Assembly (NCBI RefSeq): GCF_014696625.1
Contig: NZ_JACJQL010000050.1
Coordinates: 1 to 44,093 of the forward strand
Length of the DNA stretch: 44,093 nt
Source of the DNA: Nostoc parmelioides FACHB-3921
GTDB lineage: Bacteria > Cyanobacteriota > Cyanobacteriia > Cyanobacteriales > Nostocaceae
Direction: 5' to 3'
Shown one piece after another: positions 16,695-24,862 of the stretch. Under the pieces are notes generated by a model, which saw only the letters and a program-made list of their open reading frames with translations, was not told where the DNA came from and ran no database searches. How positions within the stretch are numbered: position 1 is the first letter of the stretch; the number at the start of each line of letters is the position of its first letter. Position numbers and translations under genes: made by a program.

Positions 16695-17801
16695 TTAACC
16701 CAAATAACAATGACAATTTGGCTTTTCAATGAATGATTCAACCAAAGCATTGAGGGCAGTAGCAGCCAACAATCCTCCGCCTATGGTTCCCTCAATAGTG
16801 ATAAAAGGTGATGTTTGTTGCATTAATTCTCTTTTGGCGGCGGGAGCATGACTGAAGCCAATGGGCATCCCAATGACTAATGCAGGTTGGATTTTTTGCT
16901 GGTTAATTAAGGTGCAGACTTCTAAAAGTACGGAAGGTGCGTAACCAATCACCACTATGCAGCCTTGACTAACTTTTGCTAATCTCTCGCGCCATTGTTG
17001 ATGTTGCCAAAATTCCTTTTCTGCCTCGATGGCTGTGGTGATATGGGGGTTATCAATTAAGGTGGTGACTTTACAGCCTAAATGAACTAATCTTGTTTGG
17101 TCTATAGCTGCTGCAATGGTGGGGATATCAACGACAATCTCACAAGCAGAGGAAAGAGCTTGACGACTGGCGGCGATCGCTCCTTTATTTACCCTTATAA
17201 AAGATAGCAAACTCACATCACCACAAGCCAAAACTAACTGAGAAATCAGATGTTGTTCAATTTCCGATCGCGCGGATAAATCAGGTAAGATATGTTGCAA
17301 AGATTCGGCAAATACTTCTGGGTGGGTATGTACCTCTGCGTCTAAACCATGCCAAAGTTCTGCTAATCCCCCTAAGCCAACTTGCGTTTCCACCTCTAAT
17401 AACTTGAGTTGTGCCAATACTTCCGCCTGCATAATTTGACAATGGCGATCGCGTCCTAATAATCCCTCTAAGGCTGATGCTGTTTGTCGCAGTTGGGCTA
17501 TTTGCTGCATGACTGAGCGATATTGTTGTTGTAACTGTGCCATAAAATTGGCGTTGGTATCTGCTTCTGGTTCCATCTCCAAGATGTGGCGGATGTGGTT
17601 GAGTTGGAACCCTTGCTGCTTGAGGGCGACAATTCGTTGCAACCTGATAACGTCTTGTGGGGTGTAGAGGCGGTAATTGCTGGGCGATCGCACAGGTTGC
17701 GGTAACAACCCTAGCTCATGGTAGTGTCGCACCATCCGGGGAGTAATCCCACCACCTACGGCTTGGGTGAGTTCTTTAATTGTTAAGCAACCAGAATTCA
17801 T
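16695..17801 (-). CDS. coaR: CoaR, MerR-type cobalt-responsive regulator with precorrin isomerase-like domain
   Basis: This 368-residue protein joins an N-terminal MerR HTH (LTIKELTQAVGGGITPRMVRHYHELGLLP), a dimerisation helix, and a C-terminal domain like precorrin-8X methylmutase (CobH/CbiC: VVIGYAPSVLLEV, VIGMPIGFSHAPAAK). The C-terminal NCHCYLG (Cys363-His364-Cys365) is the Co-binding motif type described for Synechocystis CoaR. CoaR activates coaT when cobalt is present. The coaT gene is divergent with a 118-bp gap holding a MerR-type operator. The gene order and both proteins agree, so the call is firm. Confidence 0.95.
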   Translation of the reverse strand: MNSGCLTIKELTQAVGGGITPRMVRHYHELGLLPQPVRSPSNYRLYTPQDVIRLQRIVALKQQGFQLNHIRHILEMEPEADTNANFMAQLQQQYRSVMQQIAQLRQTASALEGLLGRDRHCQIMQAEVLAQLKLLEVETQVGLGGLAELWHGLDAEVHTHPEVFAESLQHILPDLSARSEIEQHLISQLVLACGDVSLLSFIRVNKGAIAASRQALSSACEIVVDIPTIAAAIDQTRLVHLGCKVTTLIDNPHITTAIEAEKEFWQHQQWRERLAKVSQGCIVVIGYAPSVLLEVCTLINQQKIQPALVIGMPIGFSHAPAAKRELMQQTSPFITIEGTIGGGLLAATALNALVESFIEKPNCHCYLG

Positions 17802-17860
17802 AATTTACGCCACCTTGTTCTCTACACTTTTCAGCCTCTGGGTGATTTATCCCCATATGC

Positions 17861-17892
17861 TTGACATTAACATCAATGTCAAGGTTTAGGGT
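17861..17892 (+). promoter_or_regulatory. CoaR operator / coaT promoter
   Basis: A perfect 8-6-8 inverted repeat (TTGACATT at 17861-17868, AATGTCAA at 17875-17882) begins with a consensus -35 hexamer TTGACA. A TAGGGT at 17887-17892 would be the -10 with a 20-bp spacer, the over-long spacing typical of MerR-activated promoters. It lies 28 bp before the coaT ATG. TAGGGT is a poor -10, so the exact hexamer is uncertain. Confidence 0.75.
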
Positions 17893-17919
17893 AAAGGTAT
17901 TCCTGACTGATGCAACTCT

Positions 17920-19845
17920 ATGCTTTACCCCCAACGTTTTCACCAATTCACCAAAGAACACACCGACACCTTAGCCGCCTTGCTTTGTGGGGTGCTGTTA
18001 TTTTTTGGGTGGTTCGCTTTGCATTTGGGTTGGTTGGGTTTCGCGTTGTTGTTGTTACCTGCGGCTTATGTGATTGGTGGTTATGAAAGCGCCCGTGAGG
18101 GACTGACGACGCTGATTAAGGAAAAAGAACTGGATGTAGATTTGCTGATGATTGTTGCAGCCCTTGGTGCAGCAAGTTTGGGTTTGTGGCGGGGGGAATA
18201 TCATTTAATTATTGATGGGGCTATTTTAATTCTCATTTTTGCCATCAGTGGTGCATTGGAAGGTTACGCTATGCGCCACACGGAGAGGAGTATCCGCAGT
18301 TTGATGAGTTTGACACCAGATACAGCTACGATTGTCAATCAAACTGGGGAAGAAACTATTGCTATCAGTCAATTACAAGTGGGAGATGAGATTGTCGTCA
18401 AGCCGGGTGAGTTGATTCCTACCGATGCGGTGATTGTGTCTGGTTACAGCACCATCAATCAAGCGGCGATTACGGGGGAGTCTTTACCTGTAGAAAAGAC
18501 GGTAGGTGAAGAGGTGTTCGCTGGGACACTTAATGGTTATGGGGCGTTGAAATTAAAGGTACACAAACCAGCCGCCAGTAGTTTGATTCAACGGGTAATT
18601 CGCTTGGTGGAACAAGCACAAACGGAAGCACCTCCCTCGCAACAGTTTATCGAAGTTTTTGAGAGGGGGTATGCAAAGATAATTGTGATTGCGGGGATAT
18701 TGTTGGCAACTTTACCACCATTTATTTGGGGTTGGGACTGGGAAACAACAATTTACAGGGCTTTAACTTTTTTGGTGGTGGCTTCTCCCTGTGCATTGAT
18801 GGCGGCAATTATGCCTACATTATTATCGGGTATTGCCAATGGTGCAAGACAGGGGATTTTGTTTAAAAATGGGGCGCAGTTGGAGAAGATTGGTAAAGTC
18901 AGAGCGATCGCCTTTGATAAAACTGGTACTCTGACTACAGGACAAGTCCAGGTGTCTCAGGTGATTGCTGCTAGTAATTACACAGAAATAGAGGTATTAA
19001 AGACGGCAGCAGCTTTAGAGTCATCATCAGAACACCCCATTGCTCAAGCCATTGTCCAGGCGGCTAGGGATTTAAACTGGGTACGTGCAACGGAGGTACA
19101 AGCGATACCAGGACAGGGAGTTGTGGGTACTGCCAATGAGCAACAAGTAATTGTGGGGAATATAGCTTTTATCCAGAAGTATGTAAATAAGTTACCACAG
19201 GAATTACTGGAGATAGCGCCATCTTGGGAAGATGAGGGGAAAACGGTGGTTTGGGTAGCCCAAGGGGAAAGTCATGGGGATGAGTATCAGGTAATAGGTA
19301 TAATTGCCATTGCAGATATGATTAGACCAGAAGCGGCTGGGACTATTGCCAGGTTGCGGAAATTGGGTATAGAACAAATTGTGATGATTACGGGAGATAA
19401 TCAACGCACGGCTGAGAGTGTAGCTCAAGCGGTGGGGATTGATCAAGTATTTGCCGAACTTTTACCTGAAGATAAATTAGATGTCATTCGCAGTTTGCAA
19501 CACAAGTATCAAACCGTGGCGATGGTGGGGGATGGGATTAATGATGCACCGGCTTTGGCTCAAGCATCTGTAGGGATTGCAATGGGTGTGGCTGGTAGTG
19601 ATGTGGTGCTGGAAACAGCAGATATCGTCTTGATGGCTGATAAATTAGAGAAAATTGCTGCGGCTATGGAATTGGGCAGGCGATCGCATCGCATTATCAA
19701 GCAAAATATAGTTATAGCTCTGGGGTTTATTGGTCTATTGTTAATTGGTAATTTTCTCGGCAATATTAACTTACCCATCGGCGTAATTGGCCATGAAGGT
19801 TCCACTGTGTTAGTTACTCTGAGTGGTCTACGATTACTGAAGTAA
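17920..19845 (+). CDS. coaT: CoaT, cobalt-exporting P1B-type ATPase
   Basis: This 641-residue P-type ATPase belongs to subgroup P1B-4: the transmembrane motif is SPC (289-291) rather than CPC and the last helix contains HEGST (625-629). There is no N-terminal metal-binding domain. Other motifs are TGES in the actuator domain, the phosphorylation site DKTGT (Asp333), SSEHP for nucleotide binding and the hinge GDGINDAPAL. It should pump Co(II) out of the cytoplasm. The ATG at 17920 is followed by a short basic region and then the first TM helix (LLCGVLLFFGWFALHLGW). Divergent coaR is its probable activator. Confidence 0.95.
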   Translation: MLYPQRFHQFTKEHTDTLAALLCGVLLFFGWFALHLGWLGFALLLLPAAYVIGGYESAREGLTTLIKEKELDVDLLMIVAALGAASLGLWRGEYHLIIDGAILILIFAISGALEGYAMRHTERSIRSLMSLTPDTATIVNQTGEETIAISQLQVGDEIVVKPGELIPTDAVIVSGYSTINQAAITGESLPVEKTVGEEVFAGTLNGYGALKLKVHKPAASSLIQRVIRLVEQAQTEAPPSQQFIEVFERGYAKIIVIAGILLATLPPFIWGWDWETTIYRALTFLVVASPCALMAAIMPTLLSGIANGARQGILFKNGAQLEKIGKVRAIAFDKTGTLTTGQVQVSQVIAASNYTEIEVLKTAAALESSSEHPIAQAIVQAARDLNWVRATEVQAIPGQGVVGTANEQQVIVGNIAFIQKYVNKLPQELLEIAPSWEDEGKTVVWVAQGESHGDEYQVIGIIAIADMIRPEAAGTIARLRKLGIEQIVMITGDNQRTAESVAQAVGIDQVFAELLPEDKLDVIRSLQHKYQTVAMVGDGINDAPALAQASVGIAMGVAGSDVVLETADIVLMADKLEKIAAAMELGRRSHRIIKQNIVIALGFIGLLLIGNFLGNINLPIGVIGHEGSTVLVTLSGLRLLK

Positions 19846-21062
19846 TTGAGGAAAAATTAATTTCAACTTCTCGAACTACTTATTAAGTCACTTTGTCAAT
19901 AAGTACTTTTGCTTAAAAAAGCCTAATCTTTCCGGGAAATTTCTTATGTTGATCCCTGCTTTAGCAAAATGTATCTTTTGACTAAGTGCATTATTTTACA
20001 AACGATGTTACATTGAGAAATGTAAAGCAAAGATTAAGCTGTCCGGGGAGTAGAGATGGCTGCCCTAGCTCAATATTTGCTCTCAACACCGGTGAATTCG
20101 TTATTTTTGCGGATTTACCTGTATCCTACTAAATGAAAAATGAGAGTTATTATATGAAGCTTTATTACATGATTTTGTAAAATTTTAAGATTCAGTAAGT
20201 AAGCTGTTCTGTCTTTAAGCTGCATAATCCATCGTGAGGGCTGTTAACAGTTAACAGTTGAGAGGCCTCATAAGTACTTATGCTATTTAAACGTTTATTG
20301 GCTTACTAAGGATATTTTTGCTGCTCTGACAACAGTAGGTATGTCCGGGGATTTGGACTGCTATTTTTGTCACTGTACCCAACAGTTATTTCTCTTAAAT
20401 AAGCCCTAATTTTTTATTAAGATTAGAGGCTAATTTATCGTGAGATTTTTTTAACTTATGCCTATTTGACAGCAATTAGATTTGATTACTATTCATTTAG
20501 TAAGCGAGTACAACTGCTGAAATTTCTGTTGAGGTGAGTAACTATAAGAGTATTTTAAGTAAAGATTATGAACTGTTTAATAAAAATTCTCAGAAATTCT
20601 TGTAAAAAAGATGTGCAATAATCAATAAATAATGATATGTTTAGAAACGTTAAGTAAATTTTAAGCAATTTCAACAAGTAAAATTGCTACTGATAGTTGG
20701 TTGTGCATCATTCTCGTCCGCAAATAATCTGCAAATTATTAAATACTTAGAATTATCGGTCAGCTAGCTTGAAAAGACTATCCTTTTCTCGCTGTTAACT
20801 ACTTGATTTCTAAGGCTGCACCAAAGTTAATTAACTCTCTCATATGACCGAAATATAGGTGTGTTGAAAAATTTTTAGCGCTCTCATTTGGCATAGGTAA
20901 ACTTTGGTTGTCAAAAAAAATTTGCCCTGAGATATCTCTTTTTTTCACAAAGAAAATTAGAGTTGTTTTACTGCATTTTCCCCTTGACTAGAAGTTCAGT
21001 CTCACTTGCAACTTCAACTAAAATCCTGACATTCATGTACTGCAATTAAGAGATAAGAGACT
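19846..21062. other. 1.2-kb gene-free region upstream of the mys cluster
   Basis: No open frame longer than about 60 codons, tRNA or known ncRNA was recognised. Visible structures: ACTTATT/AATAAGT (19878-19904), which could end coaT transcription; TTACATT/AATGTAA (20008-20025); and a GTTAACAGTTAACAG tandem around 20242-20258 followed by GAGGCCTC. The DNA is AT-rich throughout. The mysA promoter and any light or UV control elements must be here; I could not assign hexamers with confidence. Confidence 0.5.
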
Positions 21063-22295
21063 ATGAGTATCGTCCAAGCAAAGTTTGAAGCTAAGGAAAC
21101 ATCTTTTCATGTGGAAGGTTACGAAAAGATTGAGTATGATTTGGTGTATGTAGATGGTGTTTTTGAAACTCAGAATTCTGCGCTAGCAGATGTATATCAA
21201 GGTTTTGGACGATGCTTGGCGATTGTAGATGCTAACGTAAGTCGGTTGTATGGTCATCAAATTCAGGCATATTTCCAGTATTACGGTATAGAACTGAGGC
21301 TATTTCCTATTACCATTACCGAACCAGATAAGACTATTCAAACTTTTGAAAGAGTTATAGATGTCTTTGCAGATTTCAAATTAGTCCGCAAAGAACCAGT
21401 ATTAGTAGTGGGTGGCGGTTTAATTACAGATGTTGTCGGCTTTGCTTGTTCTACATATCGTCGCAGCAGCAATTACATCCGTATTCCTACCACATTGATT
21501 GGATTAATTGATGCCAGCGTAGCAATTAAGGTAGCCGTTAATCATCGCAAACTGAAAAACCGTTTGGGTGCTTATCATGCTTCTCGCAAAGTATTTTTAG
21601 ATTTCTCCTTGTTGGGTACTCTCCCCACAGACCAAGTGCGTAACGGGATGGCGGAATTGGTAAAAATCGCTGTAGTAGCGCATCAAGAAGTTTTTGAATT
21701 GTTGGAGAAGTACGGCGAAGAATTACTACGTACTCATTTTGGCAATCTAGACGCAACTCCAGAGATTAAAGAAATAGCTCATCGTTTGACTTACAAAGCT
21801 ATCCATAAGATGTTGGAGTTGGAAGTTCCCAACCTGCATGAGTTAGACCTAGATAGGGTGATTGCTTACGGTCACACTTGGAGTCCCACCTTGGAACTTG
21901 CGCCTCGTCTACCCATGTTCCACGGACACGCCGTTAATGTAGATATGGCTTTCTCTGCAACGATCGCCGCCCGTAGAGGATATATTACAATTGCAGAACG
22001 CGATCGTATTTTAGGATTAATGAGTCGCGTTGGTCTATCCCTCGACCATCCTATGTTGGATGTAGATATTTTGTGGCGTGGTACTGAATCTATCACATTA
22101 ACTCGTGATGGTTTGTTGAGAGCCGCCATGCCAAAACCCATTGGTGATTGTGTCTTCGTCAATGACCTGACAAGAGAAGAATTAGCAGCCGCATTAGCTG
22201 AACATAAAGAACTTTGTACCAGTTATCCCCGTGGTGGTGAAGGTGTGGATGTGTATCCCGTTTATCAAAAAGAATTAATCGGGAGTGTGAAATAA
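21063..22295 (+). CDS. mysA: Demethyl-4-deoxygadusol synthase
   Basis: MysA is a sugar-phosphate cyclase that converts sedoheptulose 7-phosphate to demethyl-4-deoxygadusol, the first step of mycosporine synthesis. The 410-residue protein is dehydroquinate-synthase-like: NAD-binding GGGLITDVVGFACSTYRR, substrate region PTTLIGLIDASVAIKVAVNH, and metal ligands expected at Glu in NGMAELVKIAV, His in AYGHTWSPTLEL and His in MFHGHAVNVDM. The subgroup call (DDGS rather than EEVS or DHQS) rests on the downstream mysB/mysC/mysE and on similarity to the characterised A. variabilis enzyme. ATG 21063 follows an AG-rich leader without a strong ribosome-binding site. A repeat-filled 180-bp gap separates it from mysB. 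Confidence 0.95.
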   Translation: MSIVQAKFEAKETSFHVEGYEKIEYDLVYVDGVFETQNSALADVYQGFGRCLAIVDANVSRLYGHQIQAYFQYYGIELRLFPITITEPDKTIQTFERVIDVFADFKLVRKEPVLVVGGGLITDVVGFACSTYRRSSNYIRIPTTLIGLIDASVAIKVAVNHRKLKNRLGAYHASRKVFLDFSLLGTLPTDQVRNGMAELVKIAVVAHQEVFELLEKYGEELLRTHFGNLDATPEIKEIAHRLTYKAIHKMLELEVPNLHELDLDRVIAYGHTWSPTLELAPRLPMFHGHAVNVDMAFSATIAARRGYITIAERDRILGLMSRVGLSLDHPMLDVDILWRGTESITLTRDGLLRAAMPKPIGDCVFVNDLTREELAAALAEHKELCTSYPRGGEGVDVYPVYQKELIGSVK

Positions 22296-22305
22296 TGACT
22301 TTTTT

Positions 22306-22480
22306 GAATTCAAAATGCAAAATACCCTACGGGTGAATACTAGGGATAAGCTGCGCGAGCGCGGTAGCGTCTCTGTTCGCGGAGCGTCCCGTAGGGAAAG
22401 AGAAGGCTACGCCAACAATCAGACATTATTTGTCTTTAATTTTGAATTTTGAATTTTGAATTGGAGCGAAGCGACTTGAC
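22306..22480. repeat. Interspersed repeats in the mysA-mysB gap, including 49-bp repeat copy B
   Basis: The gap contains a GC-rich unit (about 22351-22412: GCGCGAGCGCGGTAGCG, CGGAGCGTCCCGTAGGG, GAGAAGGCTACGCC), typical of Nostoc interspersed repeats, then the 49-bp block 22432-22480 identical to 11819-11867. GGAG at 22463-22466 and TTG at 22476 provide the mysB translation start. An operon running from mysA to mysB must transcribe through it. Confidence 0.8.
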
Positions 22481-23315
22481 AAATGTAATTGTCCAACCAA
22501 CAGCTAGACCTGTTACACCACTGGGAATCTTAACCAAGCAGTTAGAAGCCATAGTCAAAGAGGTTAAGCAACATCCAGACTTACCTGGGGAATTGATAGC
22601 AAACATTAATCAGGCTTGGCGTTTAGCCGCAGGTATAGACCCTTATTTAGAAGAATGCACTACTCCAGAGTCAGATGCACTAGCTGCATTGGCAAAAACC
22701 ACAGCCACCGAAGCCTGGGGAGAACACTTCAACGGAGGTACAACCGTCCGTCCTCTGGAACAGGAGATGCTTTCTGGTCACATCGAAGGACAAACCTTAA
22801 AGATGTTTGTTCACATGACCAAAGCCAAACGAGTTTTAGAAATCGGGATGTTTACCGGTTATTCGGCGCTGGCGATGGCGGAAGCATTACCAGAGGATGG
22901 ACTACTGGTGGCTTGTGAGGTTGACCCTTATGCGGCGGAGATTGGACAGAAAGCCTTTCAACAATCTCCCCACGGTGGAAAGATTCGTGTGGAACTGGAT
23001 GCAGCCTTAGCAACTCTTGATAAGTTAGCAGAGGCTGGGGAATCCTTTGACTTGGTATTTATCGACGCAGATAAAAAAGAGTACGTAACCTATTTTCATA
23101 AGTTGCTAGGTAGCAGTTTGTTAGCGCCAGATGGGTTTATTTGTGTGGATAACACCTTACTGCAAGGGGAAGTTTATCTACCAGCAGAGGAACGTAGCGT
23201 CAATGGTGAAGCGATCGCTCAATTTAATCATACAGTAGCCATAGACCACCGTGTACAACAGGTTTTGTTGCCGTTGCGAGATGGTTTAACAATTATCCGC
23301 AGAATACAACCTTAA
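22476..23315 (+). CDS. mysB: O-methyltransferase making 4-deoxygadusol
   Basis: MysB methylates demethyl-4-deoxygadusol with S-adenosylmethionine to give 4-deoxygadusol. From the TTG at 22476 the protein has 279 residues. It belongs to the CCoAOMT-like class I fold: the SAM motif is VLEIGMFTGYSALAMAEALP, the acidic end of beta-2 is VACEVDPYA, and metal-binding and catalytic aspartates lie in VFIDADKKEY and FICVDNTLLQG. The upstream alternative at 22449 would add residues (NFELERSD) encoded by an interspersed repeat and is rejected. mysC starts 14 bp after the stop, indicating coupling. Confidence 0.95.
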   Translation: MTNVIVQPTARPVTPLGILTKQLEAIVKEVKQHPDLPGELIANINQAWRLAAGIDPYLEECTTPESDALAALAKTTATEAWGEHFNGGTTVRPLEQEMLSGHIEGQTLKMFVHMTKAKRVLEIGMFTGYSALAMAEALPEDGLLVACEVDPYAAEIGQKAFQQSPHGGKIRVELDAALATLDKLAEAGESFDLVFIDADKKEYVTYFHKLLGSSLLAPDGFICVDNTLLQGEVYLPAEERSVNGEAIAQFNHTVAIDHRVQQVLLPLRDGLTIIRRIQP

Positions 23316-23329
23316 TTGTCCAATCGACT

Positions 23330-24706
23330 ATGGCACAATCCCTTCCCCTTTCTTCCACACCTGCTACACCGTCTCTTCCTTCCCAGACGAAAATAGCTGC
23401 AATTATCCAAAATATCTGCACTTTGGCTTTGTTATTACTAGCATTGCCATTCAATGCCACCATTGTTTTTATATCCTTGCTAGCCTTCCGACCGCAAAAA
23501 GTCAAAGCAGCAAATCCCCAAAACATTCTTATCAGTGGCGGTAAGATGACCAAAGCGTTACAACTAGCAAGGTCATTCCACGCGGCTGGACATAGAGTTG
23601 TCTTGGTGGAAACCCATAAATACTGGCTGACTGGTCATCGTTTTTCCCAGGCGGTGGATAAGTTTTACACAGTCCCCGCACCCCAAGACAATCCCCAAGC
23701 CTACATTCAAGCTTTGGTAGATATTGTCAAACAAGAAAACATCGATGTTTACATTCCCGTCACCAGTCCAGTGGGTAGCTACTACGACTCATTAGCCAAA
23801 CCAGAGTTATCCCATTATTGCGAAGTGTTTCACTTTGACGCAGATATTACCCAAATGTTGGATGATAAATTTGCGTTGACACAGAAAGCGCGATCGCTTG
23901 GTTTATCAGTACCCAAATCCTTTAAAATTACCTCGCCGGAACAAGTTATCAACTTTGATTTTTCTGGAGAGACGCGCCAATACATCCTCAAAAGCATTCC
24001 CTACGACTCAGTGCGGCGGTTGGACTTAACCAAACTCCCCTGTGCTACTCCAGAGGAAACAGCAGCATTCGTCAGAAGTTTGCCAATTAGTCCCGAAAAA
24101 CCGTGGATTATGCAGGAGTTTATCCCTGGTAAGGAGTTTTGCACCCATAGCACAGTTCGGAATGGGGAACTCAGACTGCATTGCTGTTGTGAATCTTCAG
24201 CCTTTCAAGTCAACTATGAGAACGTAGACAACCCACAAATCACCGAATGGGTACAGCGTTTTGTCAAGGAACTGAAGCTGACAGGACAGATTTCCTTTGA
24301 CTTTATTCAATCCGAAGACGGAACAGTTTACGCCATCGAGTGTAACCCCCGCACACATTCAGCAATTACGACATTTTACGACCATCCCCAGGTAGCACAA
24401 GCCTACCTGAGTCAAGCACCAACGACTGAAACCATACAACCACTAGTGACAAGCAAGCCTACTTATTGGACTTATCACGAAGTTTGGCGTTTAACTGGTA
24501 TCCGTTCTTTCACTCAGTTGCAAAGATGGCTGGGGAATATTTGGCGCGGGACTGATGCGATTTATCAGCCAGATGACCCTTTACCGTTTTTGATGGTACA
24601 TCATTGGCAAATTCCCCTACTGTTATTGAATAATTTGCGTCGTCTTAAAGGTTGGACGCGGATAGATTTCAATATTGGAAAGTTGGTGGAATTGGGGGGA
24701 GATTAG
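23330..24706 (+). CDS. mysC: ATP-grasp ligase joining glycine to 4-deoxygadusol
   Basis: MysC uses ATP to activate 4-deoxygadusol and add glycine, yielding mycosporine-glycine. The 458-residue protein has an ATP-grasp core: PreATP part ILISGGKMTKALQLARSFHAAGH (66-88), ATP-binding YILKSIPYD, PWIMQEFIPGKEFCTHS, and the metal-binding ISFDFIQ and AIECNPRTHSA. Residues about 24-53 (AIIQNICTLALLLLALPFNATIVFISLLAF) form one long hydrophobic helix preceded by a Ser/Pro/Thr-rich tail, suggesting membrane attachment. The ATG at 23330 is 14 bp after mysB. A hairpin and repeats follow the stop. Confidence 0.95.
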   Translation: MAQSLPLSSTPATPSLPSQTKIAAIIQNICTLALLLLALPFNATIVFISLLAFRPQKVKAANPQNILISGGKMTKALQLARSFHAAGHRVVLVETHKYWLTGHRFSQAVDKFYTVPAPQDNPQAYIQALVDIVKQENIDVYIPVTSPVGSYYDSLAKPELSHYCEVFHFDADITQMLDDKFALTQKARSLGLSVPKSFKITSPEQVINFDFSGETRQYILKSIPYDSVRRLDLTKLPCATPEETAAFVRSLPISPEKPWIMQEFIPGKEFCTHSTVRNGELRLHCCCESSAFQVNYENVDNPQITEWVQRFVKELKLTGQISFDFIQSEDGTVYAIECNPRTHSAITTFYDHPQVAQAYLSQAPTTETIQPLVTSKPTYWTYHEVWRLTGIRSFTQLQRWLGNIWRGTDAIYQPDDPLPFLMVHHWQIPLLLLNNLRRLKGWTRIDFNIGKLVELGGD

Positions 24707-24714
24707 TTTTTGAA

Positions 24715-24838
24715 CGCAGAGGGACGCTGAGGTTAACGCAGCGAAAAGTTCTGGAGGAGGGTTTCCCTCCGTAGGAAACTTTTCAAGAGAGAGGGACGCG
24801 GAGTGTGTTTTCTCTGCGTCTCTGCGTGAGAAATTTTT
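24715..24838. repeat. Repeat and long hairpin in the mysC-mysE gap
   Basis: The gap holds the Nostoc-type CGCAGAGGGACGCTGAGG / CTCTGCGTCTCTGCGTGAG repeat, whose two ends are roughly complementary. Within it, 24743-24784 forms a hairpin: GAAAAGTT (24743-24750) pairs with AACTTTTC (24777-24784) and GGAGGG (24756-24761) with CCCTCC (24765-24770) around a TTT loop. It is not followed by a T-run, so it may slow or process the transcript rather than end it. Confidence 0.7.
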
Positions 24839-24862
24839 TATTATTGAGCAAAGTTAGAAGAT

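Noticed and set aside
19204..19446. Minus-strand frames inside coaT and other large genes
   Set aside because: They are shadows of conserved coding sequence without ribosome-binding sites or domains.
22449..22475. Upstream TTG start for the O-methyltransferase (and likewise 11836 for the WD40 kinase)
   Set aside because: The added residues are the same in two unrelated proteins because they are encoded by the repeat; the internal TTG has a well-placed GGAG.
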